The position numbers and the translations under genes are program-made. From Bacteroidota bacterium (GTDB lineage Bacteria > Bacteroidota > Bacteroidia > Bacteroidales > FEN-979): DNA of 64,000 bases. Below, piece after piece: positions 1 to 9,375 of this stretch. A model generated the notes under the pieces. That model ran no database searches, was not told the origin of the DNA, and worked only from the letters and a program-made list of their open reading frames with translations. Location: assembly GCA_026391805.1 (NCBI GenBank), contig JAPLDJ010000016.1:207902-271901 (forward strand), given 5' to 3'. Within the stretch, counting starts at the first letter, position 1; each line of letters starts with the position of its first letter.

Positions 1-307
1 TGTTTTCCACACCCGCGTTTTTCGCCTGGTCCCAAATGGTGGGTTGCTTCCCCATCCAGATGATGTCGTCGATATCCACATCATTCCCGAAAATATGATC
101 GGTTCCGGTATCGAGGTCGATCACTCCGGCCAGGTCGGGATGATCCAGCCCGAAGAAATAGAGGAAACTGCTGTCCTGCCGGAAGCTGTAAGTATTGCCC
201 GGGTAATTGAAAGGGGATTCCTGGTTGCCCAAAAGAAGAACCAGGCCTGTGTTCAGTTCTTTGCGGAGCCTTGCCCTGCGATCGGAATAAATAGTTGACG
301 GGAACAT
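1..307 (-). CDS. pepP: Aminopeptidase P family protein (Xaa-Pro aminopeptidase), N-terminal part, cut by window edge
   Basis: Reading the minus strand from the ATG at 307 gives an uninterrupted frame of about 102 codons that runs off the left edge. It begins MFPSTIYSDRRARLRKEL and contains VLLLGNQESPFNYPGNTY, SSFLYFFGLDHPDLAGVID and NDVDIDDIIWMG. This is the creatinase/aminopeptidase P N-terminal domain typical of Bacteroidetes Xaa-Pro aminopeptidases (family M24B), which remove an N-terminal residue preceding proline. The metal-binding catalytic domain lies outside the window, so activity cannot be judged. The gene is divergent from sdhC, with about 106 bp between the starts. A plus-strand open frame over the same bases is a shadow. 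Confidence 0.85.
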   Translation of the reverse strand, partial: MFPSTIYSDRRARLRKELNTGLVLLLGNQESPFNYPGNTYSFRQDSSFLYFFGLDHPDLAGVIDLDTGTDHIFGNDVDIDDIIWMGKQPTIWDQAKNAGVEN

Positions 308-349
308 AATTCAGAACGATTAAAAAAATAGTGAAAATATTGAATATGA

Positions 350-381
350 TTTGTCCGGGTGAAAATTAAATCCTATTTTTG
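350..381 (+). promoter_or_regulatory. Bacteroidetes-type promoter for sdhCAB
   Basis: TTTG at 350-353 and TATTTTTG at 374-381 are separated by 20 bp. This matches the Bacteroidetes sigma factor consensus (TTTG, 19-21 bp, TAnnTTTG). The start codon of sdhC follows 32 bp after the -7 box, leaving a leader of about 25 nt. Confidence 0.75.
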
Positions 382-413
382 AAACTACGAACAAAAATAC
401 TTAAAAGCCTGTT

Positions 414-1082
414 ATGAATTCTTCTTTCCTGCATTTTTCATCCATCACCAAGAAAGTGTGGATGGCTTTACTGGGATTGTTCCTGATGGTCTTCCTGGTG
501 GTCCATCTCGGGATCAATTTGTGTCTGCTCAGGGATGACGGCGGCCGATGGTTCCGCGACGCGGCGCATTTCATGGGAACCAATTACATAATAAAAGTCT
601 TCGAGGTGATCCTTTTCGGAGGATTTATCCTTCATGTCCTCATCGGGATCATCCTTCAGATAAAGAACTGGTTCTCGCGACCGGTGAGGTACAAAATATC
701 GAATAAAACCACCACACCATTCCTTTCCAAGTATATGATCTACACGGGTGCGATCGTGCTGACCTTTCTCATCATCCACCTGTTCAATTTCTATTTTATC
801 AAATATGGCTGGGTTACGAGTCCCGTGTCACCCCTTGAAGGCGGTGAGCCGGATTTTGCGGCTGTTGCCAGGTCTCTTTTCGGGCAGCCCGTCTATTCTG
901 CCATTTATATTGTCCTGATCATTTGCCTGGGATTTCACCTTTATCATGCTTTCCAGTCAGGTTTCCAGACCCTGGGGCTGGATCATAAGACCTATACCCC
1001 GTATATCACGGGCTTTGGTATTTTCTATTCGATCGTTATCCCGCTGGGATTTATTATCATACCAATCTATTTTCTTATCTGA
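414..1082 (+). CDS. sdhC: Succinate dehydrogenase/fumarate reductase cytochrome b subunit
   Basis: A 222-residue polytopic membrane protein that anchors the succinate:quinone oxidoreductase and passes electrons between the Fe-S subunit and menaquinone. Five hydrophobic segments are visible. Histidines inside them ([32 protein letters not shown]) fit the ligands of a dihaem, single-subunit type B anchor like that of Bacillus and Wolinella. It is the first gene of a tight C-A-B operon: sdhA starts 9 bp downstream. A consensus promoter lies just upstream. The direction in vivo (succinate oxidation or fumarate reduction) cannot be read from sequence. Confidence 0.93.
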   Translation: MNSSFLHFSSITKKVWMALLGLFLMVFLVVHLGINLCLLRDDGGRWFRDAAHFMGTNYIIKVFEVILFGGFILHVLIGIILQIKNWFSRPVRYKISNKTTTPFLSKYMIYTGAIVLTFLIIHLFNFYFIKYGWVTSPVSPLEGGEPDFAAVARSLFGQPVYSAIYIVLIICLGFHLYHAFQSGFQTLGLDHKTYTPYITGFGIFYSIVIPLGFIIIPIYFLI

Positions 1083-1090
1083 CCTGCATT

Positions 1091-3028
1091 ATGGCTGATT
1101 TAAATGCAAAAATTCCCTCCGGGCCGCTGACCGGAAAATGGACACAATACAAGAACCACCAGAACCTCGTCAACCCGGCGAACAAGCGGAAGCTGGACGT
1201 CATTATTGTCGGAACCGGGCTGGCTGGCGCTTCTGCCGCAGCATCATTGGGCGAGATGGGGTTCAACGTCAAGATTTTCTGTTACCAGGACAGTCCGCGC
1301 CGGGCTCACAGCATCGCGGCCCAGGGGGGCATCAATGCTGCAAAGAATTATCCCAACGACGGTGATAACATCTACCGGCTCTTTTATGATACCATCAAAG
1401 GAGGCGATTACCGGTCGCGGGAATCAAATGTTTACCGGCTCGCAGAGGTCAGCAACAACATCATTGACCAGTGCGTGGCGCAGGGTGTTCCTTTTGCCCG
1501 GGAATACGGTGGTTCGCTTGAGAACCGTTCTTTTGGCGGCGCGCAGGTATCACGTACCTTCTTTGCCCGCGGGCAGACGGGCCAGCAGTTGCTGCTGGGC
1601 GCATACAGCGCTTTAAGCCGCCAGCTCAAGATGGGAACGGTGAAATTGTTCAACCGCCATGAGATGCTTGAACTTGTCATCGTTGACGGAAAAGCACGCG
1701 GCATCATCGCCCGCGACCTTGTGACAGGAAAGCTCGAACGCCATTTCGGTCATGCCGTGGTCATTGCCACGGGCGGATACGGCAACGTATTTTATCTTTC
1801 CACCAATGCGATGGGATCCAATGTCAGCGCCTGCTGGCAGGTCTTTAAAAAGGGAGCCTGGTTTGCCAATCCCTGTTTTACACAGATCCATCCCACCTGC
1901 ATCCCGGTTCACGGAGATTACCAGTCGAAGCTGACCCTGATGAGCGAAAGCCTCCGGAATGACGGCCGTATCTGGGTCCCGAAAAATAAAGAAGATGCCG
2001 AAAAGCACCGTAAAGGACTTATAAAGGCAAAAGATATCAGGGAAGAAGACCGTGATTATTACCTTGAAAGAAGGTATCCTGCATACGGGAACCTTGTCCC
2101 GCGCGATGTGGCCTCACGCGCTGCAAAAGAGCGTTGTGATGCCGGTTACGGCGTGGGTTCGACCGGCCTGGCTGTTTTTCTTGATTTTGAAGAGTCGATC
2201 AAGCGCCTCGGCAGGCATGTGATCGAGGAACGGTACGGAAATCTTTTCCAGATGTATGAAAAGATCGTGGATGAAAATCCGTATGAAAACCCGATGATGA
2301 TCTACCCTGCCGTTCATTATACAATGGGCGGAATCTGGGTGGACTATGAACTGATGACTACCATCCCGGGCTTGTATGCACTGGGTGAAGCCAATTATTC
2401 CGATCACGGCGCCAATCGCCTCGGTGCTTCAGCGCTTATGCAGGGACTGGCCGACGGATATTTCGTGCTGCCTTACACCATTCAGAATTACCTGTCGGGT
2501 GAGATCCGCATTCCGAGGATGTCGACCGATAAAAACGAGTTTGTTGAAGCAGAAAACACCGTCAGGGAAAGGATCAATAAGCTGATGTCGGTGAAAGGCA
2601 CAAAATCGGTGGATCATTTTCACAAGGAACTGGGAAAGATCATGTGGGAATTTGTCGGCATGGGCAGGAATGAAGCGGGACTGAAGAAAGCCATCGAACT
2701 CATTCGTGCACTGCGTACTGAATTCTGGAAAGATGTAAGGATCACCGGAGGCATAGAAGAACTGAACCCGGAGCTGGAAAAAGCAAGCCGTGTAGCCGAC
2801 TTCCTTGAAATGGGAGAATTGCTTGCGCTCGACGCCCTCAACCGGAATGAAAGCTGCGGCGGGCATTTCCGCGAGGAATACCAGACGAATGAAGGCGAAT
2901 GCCTCCGCAACGACCAAGACTTTATGTATGTGGCGGCATGGGAGTTTTTGAAAGAAGGGGAATTCAAACTGAACAAAGAACCCCTGAAATACGAAGAAAT
3001 TGAAGTTAAACAGCGTATTTATAAATAA
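1091..3028 (+). CDS. sdhA: Succinate dehydrogenase/fumarate reductase flavoprotein subunit
   Basis: 645 residues, the usual length for the Bacteroidetes enzyme. The dinucleotide-binding motif GTGLAG is near residue 41. HSIAAQGG at about 73-80 carries the histidine that binds FAD covalently in this family. Later blocks include QIHPTC, the catalytic-region [11 protein letters not shown], and [14 protein letters not shown] near the C-terminus. It interconverts succinate and fumarate at the cytoplasmic face of the membrane, docked on SdhB. It lies between sdhC (9 bp upstream) and sdhB (77 bp downstream). The gap to sdhB holds a hairpin-forming CGCGAAG/CGCAAAG repeat. Confidence 0.96.
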   Translation: MADLNAKIPSGPLTGKWTQYKNHQNLVNPANKRKLDVIIVGTGLAGASAAASLGEMGFNVKIFCYQDSPRRAHSIAAQGGINAAKNYPNDGDNIYRLFYDTIKGGDYRSRESNVYRLAEVSNNIIDQCVAQGVPFAREYGGSLENRSFGGAQVSRTFFARGQTGQQLLLGAYSALSRQLKMGTVKLFNRHEMLELVIVDGKARGIIARDLVTGKLERHFGHAVVIATGGYGNVFYLSTNAMGSNVSACWQVFKKGAWFANPCFTQIHPTCIPVHGDYQSKLTLMSESLRNDGRIWVPKNKEDAEKHRKGLIKAKDIREEDRDYYLERRYPAYGNLVPRDVASRAAKERCDAGYGVGSTGLAVFLDFEESIKRLGRHVIEERYGNLFQMYEKIVDENPYENPMMIYPAVHYTMGGIWVDYELMTTIPGLYALGEANYSDHGANRLGASALMQGLADGYFVLPYTIQNYLSGEIRIPRMSTDKNEFVEAENTVRERINKLMSVKGTKSVDHFHKELGKIMWEFVGMGRNEAGLKKAIELIRALRTEFWKDVRITGGIEELNPELEKASRVADFLEMGELLALDALNRNESCGGHFREEYQTNEGECLRNDQDFMYVAAWEFLKEGEFKLNKEPLKYEEIEVKQRIYK

Positions 3029-3032
3029 TTTT

Positions 3033-3087
3033 TAGCGCCTTCGCGCCTTTGCGGTGAAAAAACCGTGAAGACGCGAAGACGCAAAGT
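3033..3087. repeat. Intergenic hairpin repeat, CGCAAAG word type
   Basis: Between sdhA and sdhB. The left arm (gcgccttcgcgcctttgcgg) and right arm (ccgtgaagacgcgaagacgc, then aaag) are imperfect reverse complements built from the words CGCGAAG/CGCAAAG. The element belongs to a dispersed hairpin family seen at about ten places in the window. It could act as an intraoperonic mRNA stem-loop between sdhA and sdhB. Confidence 0.7.
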
Positions 3088-3105
3088 TTCGCAAAAAATG
3101 CATGT

Positions 3106-3846
3106 ATGAAACTGACATTGAAGATCTGGAAACAACAAGATGCTCATTCCAAAGGAAAATTTGTAACCTATTCACTGGATTCGATCTCCCCGAATTGTTC
3201 CTTCCTTGAAATGCTGGACATCCTGAACGAACAGCTGATCCGGAAGAATGAAGAGCCGGTGGCGTTTGATCATGACTGCAGGGAAGGGATCTGCGGGACA
3301 TGCAGTCTTTACATCAACGGGCGTCCGCACGGCCCGGATGATGCAATCACGACCTGCCAGCTGCACATGCGCAAGTTCAAAGACGGCGACACGATCATCA
3401 TCGAACCGTGGCGTGCAAAACCGTTCCCCGTTGTAAAGGACCTTATTGTTGACCGGGCGGCCTTTGACAAGATCATCCAGGAAGGAGGCTATATCTCCGT
3501 GAACACCGGCGGCGCTGCCGAAGCCAACCAGATCCTGGTGAGCAAGGTCAATGCGGAACTGTCGATGGATGCGGCTGCGTGCATCGGGTGCGGCGCCTGT
3601 GTGGCTGCCTGCAAGAACGCATCGGCCATGCTGTTCGTATCGGCCAAGGTATCTCACTTTGCGCTTCTTCCCCAGGGAAAGATCGAAGCCAAAGACCGTG
3701 TTAAAAAGATGGTCGCCATGATGGATCAGCTGGGGTTCGGCAACTGCACGAACACTTATGCTTGTGAGGCCGAATGTCCGAAGCTTATTTCCCGTTCCAA
3801 CATCGCCCGGATGAACCGCGAGTTCATCTGTGCAAAAGTTTCGTAA
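3106..3846 (+). CDS. sdhB: Succinate dehydrogenase/fumarate reductase iron-sulfur subunit
   Basis: 246 residues. The plant-type [2Fe-2S] ligands are in [14 protein letters not shown] plus the later ITTC. The C-terminal ferredoxin part has [13 protein letters not shown] and [13 protein letters not shown], which supply the [4Fe-4S] and [3Fe-4S] ligands. It carries electrons between the SdhA flavin and the SdhC haems. All expected cysteine clusters are present, so the complex looks intact. Confidence 0.95.
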   Translation: MKLTLKIWKQQDAHSKGKFVTYSLDSISPNCSFLEMLDILNEQLIRKNEEPVAFDHDCREGICGTCSLYINGRPHGPDDAITTCQLHMRKFKDGDTIIIEPWRAKPFPVVKDLIVDRAAFDKIIQEGGYISVNTGGAAEANQILVSKVNAELSMDAAACIGCGACVAACKNASAMLFVSAKVSHFALLPQGKIEAKDRVKKMVAMMDQLGFGNCTNTYACEAECPKLISRSNIARMNREFICAKVS

Positions 3847-3886
3847 ATTTTTTCTTCTTTATCGTATTACCTTTTCAGGATTTCCG

Positions 3887-3910
3887 GATTAAGGAGAAAG
3901 ATCCTTAATC
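3887..3910 (+). other. Perfect 9-bp inverted repeat (hairpin) downstream of sdhB
   Basis: GATTAAGGA (3887-3895), a six-base loop, then TCCTTAATC (3902-3910). There is no T-tract after it on the plus strand, so it is not a classical intrinsic terminator. It abuts the ATG of a 62-codon open frame and would fold that frame's only purine-rich ribosome-binding candidate (AAGGAG) into the stem. Confidence 0.45.
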
Positions 3911-4099
3911 ATGCGTATGAATGAATTGATCCGGTTTATTCCTGTGGAGATCGTTTCGTGTGCCTGTTTTATAACCGGAAAGGGGAAGAAAGGGAGACCT
4001 GCCGGCATGGATGTCCTCTCGATTGTCCTGATCCCATGCGATAATTCAGGGAAGGTGGTGGTGACGGAATCGCCGTTCCCGGAGATCTTTATGCAGTAA
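3911..4099 (+). CDS. Small hypothetical open frame (62 aa), doubtful
   Basis: A 62-residue frame between sdhB and holB. AAGGAG lies about 12 bases before the ATG, but inside a perfect hairpin. The protein (MRMNELIRFIPVEIVSCACF...) has no domain I recognise, no signal peptide and no repeats. It may be a real small gene, a decayed fragment or chance. The 378-bp gap 3847-4224 holds only this frame, the hairpin before it and the repeat at 4107-4200. Confidence 0.2.
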   Translation: MRMNELIRFIPVEIVSCACFITGKGKKGRPAGMDVLSIVLIPCDNSGKVVVTESPFPEIFMQ

Positions 4100-4106
4100 C
4101 TTTTTT

Positions 4107-4200
4107 AACCACAAAGGACTCAAAGGAAACACGAAGGCCTCAAAGGAATTTGCACTTCTTAGTGTCCTTTGTGAAAAACCTTAGTGCCCTTTGTGGTTAA
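4107..4200. repeat. Intergenic hairpin repeat, CACAAAGG word type
   Basis: The left arm reads aaccacaaaggactcaaagg and continues with further CGAAGG/CAAAGG words. The right arm returns as cctttgtg...cctttgtggtt. The arms pair imperfectly over about 40 bp each. The element is close kin to those at 58242-58341 and 61390-61480. It sits just upstream of the holB promoter box. Confidence 0.75.
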
Positions 4201-4208
4201 ATAAAAAG

Positions 4209-4216
4209 TATTTTTG
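4209..4216 (+). promoter_or_regulatory. -7 box (TATTTTTG) for holB
   Basis: TATTTTTG matches TAnnTTTG. It ends 8 bp before the holB ATG, so the transcript would start within a few bases of the start codon. No well-spaced TTTG -33 box was found; the nearest TTTG, 4190-4193, is only 15 bp away. Confidence 0.5.
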
Positions 4217-4224
4217 CTTCCGGA

Positions 4225-5376
4225 ATGCGTTTCAGCGACATCATCGGACAGGAGCAGATCAAAAAGAAGCTGGCCCAGACAGTGCTGGATCACCGGGTGA
4301 GCCATGCCCAGCTTTTTTTCGGCCCGGAAGGGAACGAGAAGCTGGCCCTGGCCATTGCCTATGCACAGTACATCAACTGCCAGAACCGGACCACCGGTGA
4401 AAACCCTGATTCCTGCGGGGCTTGTCCTTCCTGCATAAAATACCAGAAACTGATTCATCCCGACCTCCACTTCATCTACCCGATAGCCACCACAAAAAAA
4501 GTCACGAAGAAGCCGAAAAGCATTGATTTTATTGAAGACTGGAGAAGCTTTCTCATTCAGAACGATTATCATGTCACCCTTCATGAGTGGTATGAAGCCA
4601 TCGGGATCGAGAACAAGCAGGGCATCATCAATGCCGACGACTGCATGGACATCATCCACACGCTCAGTTACAAGAGCTATGAGTCGGAATACAAGGTGAT
4701 GATCCTCTGGATGGTGGAAAAGTTGTACTATTCGGCTGCGCCGAAGATCCTGAAGATCCTGGAAGAGCCCCCCGAAAAAACACTGTTCATCCTGATCTCC
4801 GAAGATCCCGACCAGATCATCAGCACCATCCGGTCGAGGACGCTGCTGGTGAAGATCCCGAAGATCGGCCTGACAGACCTGGTTCAGTACCTTACATGGA
4901 AATATGGCATCGAGGAGCGCGAAGCCGGGATCATCGCACGCCGGTCGTACGGAAATCTGAAACAGGCCCTGAACCGGATGCAGCAGGTGGAAGAAGACCA
5001 GTTCAATTTCACCCAGTTCAGGAACTGGATGTTGCTATGCTACAACAACAAGATCGTTGATCTGGTCGGTTTTTCAGGCGAGATCGCCCGGATCGGCCGC
5101 GAAAACCAGAAGGCATTCCTGCTTTATGCACTGAAGGTGGTGGAGTATTGTACCGCAGTCACCTTCAGGACCTCAGAACAGGTGATGGCCGAGGGCGAAG
5201 AGCTGAAATTCGTGCATAAAATTGCCTCCTTTATCAACCCTTCCAATTTCGGACGGTTTACCGAACTGTTCAATACGGCCCTGTATCATGTTGAGCGGAA
5301 TGCCCATCCCCAGACACTTTTTCTCGATGTTTCACTGAAAGCAGTCAACCTCTTCCGGGAAGGTCAGAAAAAGTAA
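4225..5376 (+). CDS. holB: DNA polymerase III subunit delta' (clamp loader)
   Basis: 383 residues. It opens MRFSDIIGQEQIKKKLAQTV and has a degenerate P-loop (GPEGNEKLAL), as expected for delta', which binds but does not hydrolyse ATP. A zinc-binding cluster follows (INCQNRTT...CGACPSCIKY, residues about 51-72). KILKILEEPPEKTLFILIS and IRSRTLLVKIP are the sensor and SRC-like regions of clamp loaders. It acts in the gamma complex that loads the sliding clamp. It heads a run of co-directional genes (PSP1, gldH, PBP1A). Confidence 0.9.
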   Translation: MRFSDIIGQEQIKKKLAQTVLDHRVSHAQLFFGPEGNEKLALAIAYAQYINCQNRTTGENPDSCGACPSCIKYQKLIHPDLHFIYPIATTKKVTKKPKSIDFIEDWRSFLIQNDYHVTLHEWYEAIGIENKQGIINADDCMDIIHTLSYKSYESEYKVMILWMVEKLYYSAAPKILKILEEPPEKTLFILISEDPDQIISTIRSRTLLVKIPKIGLTDLVQYLTWKYGIEEREAGIIARRSYGNLKQALNRMQQVEEDQFNFTQFRNWMLLCYNNKIVDLVGFSGEIARIGRENQKAFLLYALKVVEYCTAVTFRTSEQVMAEGEELKFVHKIASFINPSNFGRFTELFNTALYHVERNAHPQTLFLDVSLKAVNLFREGQKK

Positions 5377-5403
5377 GCCCCGGATACAGGTTGCATTTTT
5401 TTG

Positions 5404-5411
5404 TACCTTTG
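5404..5411 (+). promoter_or_regulatory. -7 box (TACCTTTG) for the PSP1 gene
   Basis: TACCTTTG lies 4 bp before the ATG at 5416. It argues that the longer frame starting with TTG at 5401 is not used, because that start would lie upstream of the box. Confidence 0.45.
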
Positions 5412-5415
5412 CTGT

Positions 5416-6597
5416 ATGGATCCCGAACCAATCGAAAATAAACCCGATATACAGGAAGCTCCGATAACTCCGGTAACTCCGATAACTCCGGTAACACCGA
5501 TAACTCCGGCTCCAAACCCGTTCTTCACCCGCGGCTGCTGCGAGGTGCCGAGGCTTTATCACAAGAATGATAAGGTGTTCAAGCACAATTGCAGCAAGTT
5601 CGACACGTTCGACTGGCTCAACGAGATCCCGTTACCGAAAGGGTTCAAGCCCATCGACATTGTAGAGGTCCAGTTCAAAAACAACCGGAAGGATTTTTAC
5701 CGCCTCCCACCGGACCTGACAGCGGAGGTCGGGGATATTGTTGCTGTTGAAGCTTCGCCCGGGCATGACATCGGGATTGTCAGCATGGCCGGTGAGATCG
5801 TTCGTTTCCAGCTCCGAAAGAAAAAGACAGATCTGCATTCAACCGAATTAAAGAAGGTTTACCGCAAAACCCGGCTGACCGATATTGAGAAGTGGGTAGC
5901 TGCCGTTGAAGCGGAGAGTACCACCATGTTCAAGGCCCGCGAGATCGCGGCACGGCTGAACCTCCAGATGAAGATCAACGATGTGGAATACCAGGGCGAC
6001 AACACCAAGGCTGTCTTCTATTATACAGCCGACGACCGGGTTGACTTCCGTGAACTGATCAAGATCCTGGCGGAAGAGTTCAAGGTGAGGATTGAGATGC
6101 GGCAGATCGGGGCACGGCAGGAAGCCAGCCGGCTGGGCGGGATCGGTTCCTGCGGCCGGGAACTTTGCTGTGCCACCTGGATGAACGATTTTCATTCGGT
6201 GACCACCAATGCAGCGCGCGTCCAGCAACTTTCGCTGAACCCCCAGAAACTGGCCGGCCAGTGCGGGAAGCTGAAATGCTGCCTGAATTATGAATTCGAC
6301 ACCTACCAGGATGCACTGAAGGATTTCCCGAATACCGACACTGTTCTTAAAACAAGAAAAGGAGAAGCGATTCACCAGAAGACGGATATTTTCAAGCGGC
6401 TGATGTGGTATACCTATGTGAACGACCCTTCTAATTTCATGGCCATTCCCGTTGATAATGTCATCCAGGTCATCGAAGAGAACAAGGCCGGGAAAATCCC
6501 TGAAAAACTGGAAGATTTTGCCCGTATTTCCGAGCCGAAAACTGAATTTGACACCACTGTCGGACAGGATGATCTTACCCGTTTTGACAACGTCTGA
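5416..6597 (+). CDS. ricT: PSP1 domain protein, RicT/YaaT-like
   Basis: 393 residues from the ATG at 5416. After a short leader, residues about 16-33 are a Pro-Ile/Val-Thr repeat encoded by a 9-bp minisatellite. The PSP1 domain follows (PKGFKPIDIVEVQFKNNR...DIVAVEASPGHDIGIVSM). It has the conserved cysteine pattern GSCGRELCCATW and GQCGKLKCCLNYE. Bacillus RicT (YaaT) is part of a complex acting in RNA processing and development; the Bacteroidetes role is not established. In this phylum the gene commonly sits with holB and gldH, as here. Confidence 0.88.
   Translation: MDPEPIENKPDIQEAPITPVTPITPVTPITPAPNPFFTRGCCEVPRLYHKNDKVFKHNCSKFDTFDWLNEIPLPKGFKPIDIVEVQFKNNRKDFYRLPPDLTAEVGDIVAVEASPGHDIGIVSMAGEIVRFQLRKKKTDLHSTELKKVYRKTRLTDIEKWVAAVEAESTTMFKAREIAARLNLQMKINDVEYQGDNTKAVFYYTADDRVDFRELIKILAEEFKVRIEMRQIGARQEASRLGGIGSCGRELCCATWMNDFHSVTTNAARVQQLSLNPQKLAGQCGKLKCCLNYEFDTYQDALKDFPNTDTVLKTRKGEAIHQKTDIFKRLMWYTYVNDPSNFMAIPVDNVIQVIEENKAGKIPEKLEDFARISEPKTEFDTTVGQDDLTRFDNV
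5461..5514 (+). repeat. 9-bp coding minisatellite in the PSP1 gene
   Basis: Tandem 9-bp units alternate ccgataact and ccggtaact, with small variants, about six copies. They encode the P-I/V-T repeat near the protein N-terminus. A whole number of codons per unit means copy-number change would keep frame. Confidence 0.8.
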
Positions 6598-6621
6598 CCG
6601 TTTTTCATCATATCCAAAAAA

Positions 6622-7101
6622 ATGCCTCTGAACCGGAACATCCTTATCGGCCTTCTATTTCTCCTGGTTCTTTTCCTTGACGCATGTGATTCAAAACGGT
6701 TTTACGAAGAAAACAAAACCATTGGTAACGGCGTCTGGAATGTTCATCAGGAAGCTTCCTTCCAGGTGGATATCGCCGATTCGTTGGCCCTTTATGATGT
6801 GTACCTGAACGTCAGGAATGACGGGGAGTATCCCTACAGCAACCTTTATCTTTTCATTCATACCACAGTGCCCGGCGGCCGGACCGCCACCGATACCGTA
6901 GAATGCCAGCTGGCAGCCCCGGACGGGAAATGGACCGGGTCAGGCGTGGGAAATCTGAAATTCAACCGTTTTCTTTTCCAGAAGGGTATGATCTTCCCGC
7001 GAAAGGGGCGGTATCTTTTTGAGATCGAGCAGGCCATGCGGGTAAATGTGCTGAAGGGGATCAGGGATATCGGGATCCGGTTGGAAAAGCAATCCAGATA
7101 A
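6622..7101 (+). CDS. gldH: Gliding motility lipoprotein GldH
   Basis: 159 residues. The lipoprotein signal is MPLNRNILIGLLFLLVLFLDAC with lipobox LDAC (Cys near 22). The body matches GldH by FYEENKTIGNGVWN, DIADSLALYDVYLNVRND and YPYSNLYLFIHT. GldH is needed for gliding in Flavobacterium johnsoniae and is widespread in non-gliding Bacteroidetes too, so it does not by itself prove motility. It is exported and lipid-anchored. It lies 24 bp after the PSP1 gene and 12 bp before the PBP1A gene. Confidence 0.88.
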   Translation: MPLNRNILIGLLFLLVLFLDACDSKRFYEENKTIGNGVWNVHQEASFQVDIADSLALYDVYLNVRNDGEYPYSNLYLFIHTTVPGGRTATDTVECQLAAPDGKWTGSGVGNLKFNRFLFQKGMIFPRKGRYLFEIEQAMRVNVLKGIRDIGIRLEKQSR

Positions 7102-7113
7102 TCATAAAAACAG

Positions 7114-9375
7114 ATGCCAGGGAAAAAACATTCGGCCCCGCCCCAGAAAGAAAGGAAGTACATCCGGGGATTCTGGTTTACCGGTTTAGCCATTATTCTG
7201 TTTTTCCTGATCCTCTTCACCTGCATCTCCTTCGGGATCTTCGGGACAATGCCGAGCTTTGAGGAGCTGGAAAACCCGAAAAGCAACCTCGCTACGGAGA
7301 TCTATTCATCCGATCATAAAACCCTTGGAAAGTATTACATCGAAAACCGTTCGAATGTTCATTTCCGGGATCTTTCTCCTAACATTATAAACGCCCTGAT
7401 CGCGACCGAAGATTCGCGGTTCGAAAAACATTCCGGGGTCGACATCAAGGCCATTTTCCGTGTTGCGTTCGGCATGATCACCGGGTCGAACAAGGGCGGC
7501 GGGAGCACCATTTCCCAGCAGCTGGCCAAGAACCTTTTTCCGAGGAAAAAGGACCGTAATTTCTTCGAGACCGTGATCATCAAATTCAAGGAATGGGTCA
7601 CCGCCATCAAGCTGGAGCGCAACTATTCGAAAGACGAGATCCTGGCCATGTACCTGAATACCGTTGATTTCGGCAGCCAGGCCTTCGGGATCCAGTCGGC
7701 GGCAAAAACCTATTTCAACAAGGAGCCGAAAGAGCTGAATGCTGAAGAGGCGGCCCTTCTCGTCGGGATCCTCAAGGCGCCAAGCTGGTTCAGCCCGGTA
7801 AGGAATGCCAAACGGGCGCTTGAACGGCGGAATACGGTGCTGGCACAGATGGAGAAATACGACTACCTGACGGAGCAGCAATACGATTCGCTGAAAGCCC
7901 TTCCGATCAACATGGGCGATTTTCATGTCCAAGACCATACCGCCGGGCTGGCGACCTATTTCCGGGAGTACCTGCGCGGAACGCTGGGTGACTGGTGCAG
8001 CAACCATCAGAAAGAGGACGGCACACCGTATAACCTTTACCGTGACGGACTGAAGATCTATACCACGATCGATTCGCGCATGCAGAAATATGCCGAGGAG
8101 GCGGTGAGGGATTACCTTGGAAAAGAACTTCAGCCTTCGTTTTACCGTCACTGGAAAGGGATCAAGGATGCCCCGTTCGTGTTTGAAAAGAACAAGGCCA
8201 GGGAGATCCAGAACCTGATGCTGCAGGCCATGCGCAGGAGCGACCGGTATGCCCACCTTAAATCAGTGAACACGCCTGATGCGGAGATCCTGAGAAGCTT
8301 CAACACACCGGTTAAAATGAACGTCTTCAGCTGGCATGGGGATATCGATACCGTTCTTTCACCCATGGATTCGATCCGGTATTACAAGTTCCTGCTTCAG
8401 TCGGGGCTGATGTCGATGGATCCCCATACGGGATTTGTGAAGGCCTATGTGGGAGGGATCGACTACCGCTATTTCCAGTACGACCATGTAAAGTATGCCA
8501 AACGCCAGGTTGGATCCACCTTTAAGCCGTTCCTCTATACCCTTGCCATGCAGGAAGGCGAATCGCCGTGTACGAAATACGCGAATGTTCAGCCGGTGGT
8601 GGAACTTCCGAACGGCGACATCTGGGCCCCGGCCAACGACAATAAAGAACGGCTCGGTGAAGAGGTGACGCTGAAATGGGCGCTGGCCTATTCCAACAAC
8701 TGGATTTCCGGTCAGCTGATGAAAAAGTATTCCCCCCAGGACGTCATCCGGATTGCACGGAAGATGGGGGTTACCAGCGATATCCCGGCCGTTTATTCCA
8801 TTGCCCTCGGCTCGGCCGACCTGACACTCTATGAAATGGTCGGAGCAATGTCGACGTTTGCCAATAAAGGTGTTTTTATCCAGCCGATCTTCATTACAAA
8901 GATCGAGGATAAGAACGGGAATGTCCTGGAATCATTCGTTCCCAAACAAAACGAAGCGATCAGTGAAGAGACGGCCTACCTGATGATCAAGCTGCTGCAG
9001 GGAGTTGTGGAGAGCGGTACCGGCACACGGCTAAGGTCGAAATACGGCTTCGACAACCCGATCGCCGGCAAGACCGGAACTTCCCAGAACCAGTCCGACG
9101 GCTGGTTCATGGGCATCACGCCCGACCTGGTAACCGGTGTCTGGACCGGCTGCGACGACAGGGCTGCGCATTTTCGTTCCATCGACCTTGGGCAGGGCGC
9201 CAACATGGCCCTGCCGATCTGGGCTTACTACATGAAGAAAGTCTATGCTGATAATACGCTGGGTATTACAAAACGGGATTTCGACCCGGCGCCTAAAGGC
9301 ATTAAAGTTGAATTCGACTGCGACAAATACGAAGGGCCGAAGAAGAAGAAGCGCGTCAATATTGATGATTTTTAG
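7114..9375 (+). CDS. mrcA: Penicillin-binding protein 1A, bifunctional transglycosylase/transpeptidase
   Basis: 753 residues. One N-terminal membrane segment (residues about 19-44) is followed by a GT51 glycosyltransferase domain with ATEDSRFEKHSG (catalytic Glu) and GGGSTISQQLAKN. The transpeptidase domain has the active-site SxxK (GSTFKPF, near residue 467), SNN (AYSNNW) and KTG (AGKTGTSQ, near 651). It polymerises lipid II and cross-links peptidoglycan in the periplasm. The C-terminus is short and basic (KKKKRVNIDDF). The length and motif set are normal for the family. Confidence 0.95.
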   Translation: MPGKKHSAPPQKERKYIRGFWFTGLAIILFFLILFTCISFGIFGTMPSFEELENPKSNLATEIYSSDHKTLGKYYIENRSNVHFRDLSPNIINALIATEDSRFEKHSGVDIKAIFRVAFGMITGSNKGGGSTISQQLAKNLFPRKKDRNFFETVIIKFKEWVTAIKLERNYSKDEILAMYLNTVDFGSQAFGIQSAAKTYFNKEPKELNAEEAALLVGILKAPSWFSPVRNAKRALERRNTVLAQMEKYDYLTEQQYDSLKALPINMGDFHVQDHTAGLATYFREYLRGTLGDWCSNHQKEDGTPYNLYRDGLKIYTTIDSRMQKYAEEAVRDYLGKELQPSFYRHWKGIKDAPFVFEKNKAREIQNLMLQAMRRSDRYAHLKSVNTPDAEILRSFNTPVKMNVFSWHGDIDTVLSPMDSIRYYKFLLQSGLMSMDPHTGFVKAYVGGIDYRYFQYDHVKYAKRQVGSTFKPFLYTLAMQEGESPCTKYANVQPVVELPNGDIWAPANDNKERLGEEVTLKWALAYSNNWISGQLMKKYSPQDVIRIARKMGVTSDIPAVYSIALGSADLTLYEMVGAMSTFANKGVFIQPIFITKIEDKNGNVLESFVPKQNEAISEETAYLMIKLLQGVVESGTGTRLRSKYGFDNPIAGKTGTSQNQSDGWFMGITPDLVTGVWTGCDDRAAHFRSIDLGQGANMALPIWAYYMKKVYADNTLGITKRDFDPAPKGIKVEFDCDKYEGPKKKKRVNIDDF

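Noticed and set aside
44..298. 84-codon plus-strand frame at the left edge
   Set aside because: It is antisense to a convincing aminopeptidase P N-terminal domain.
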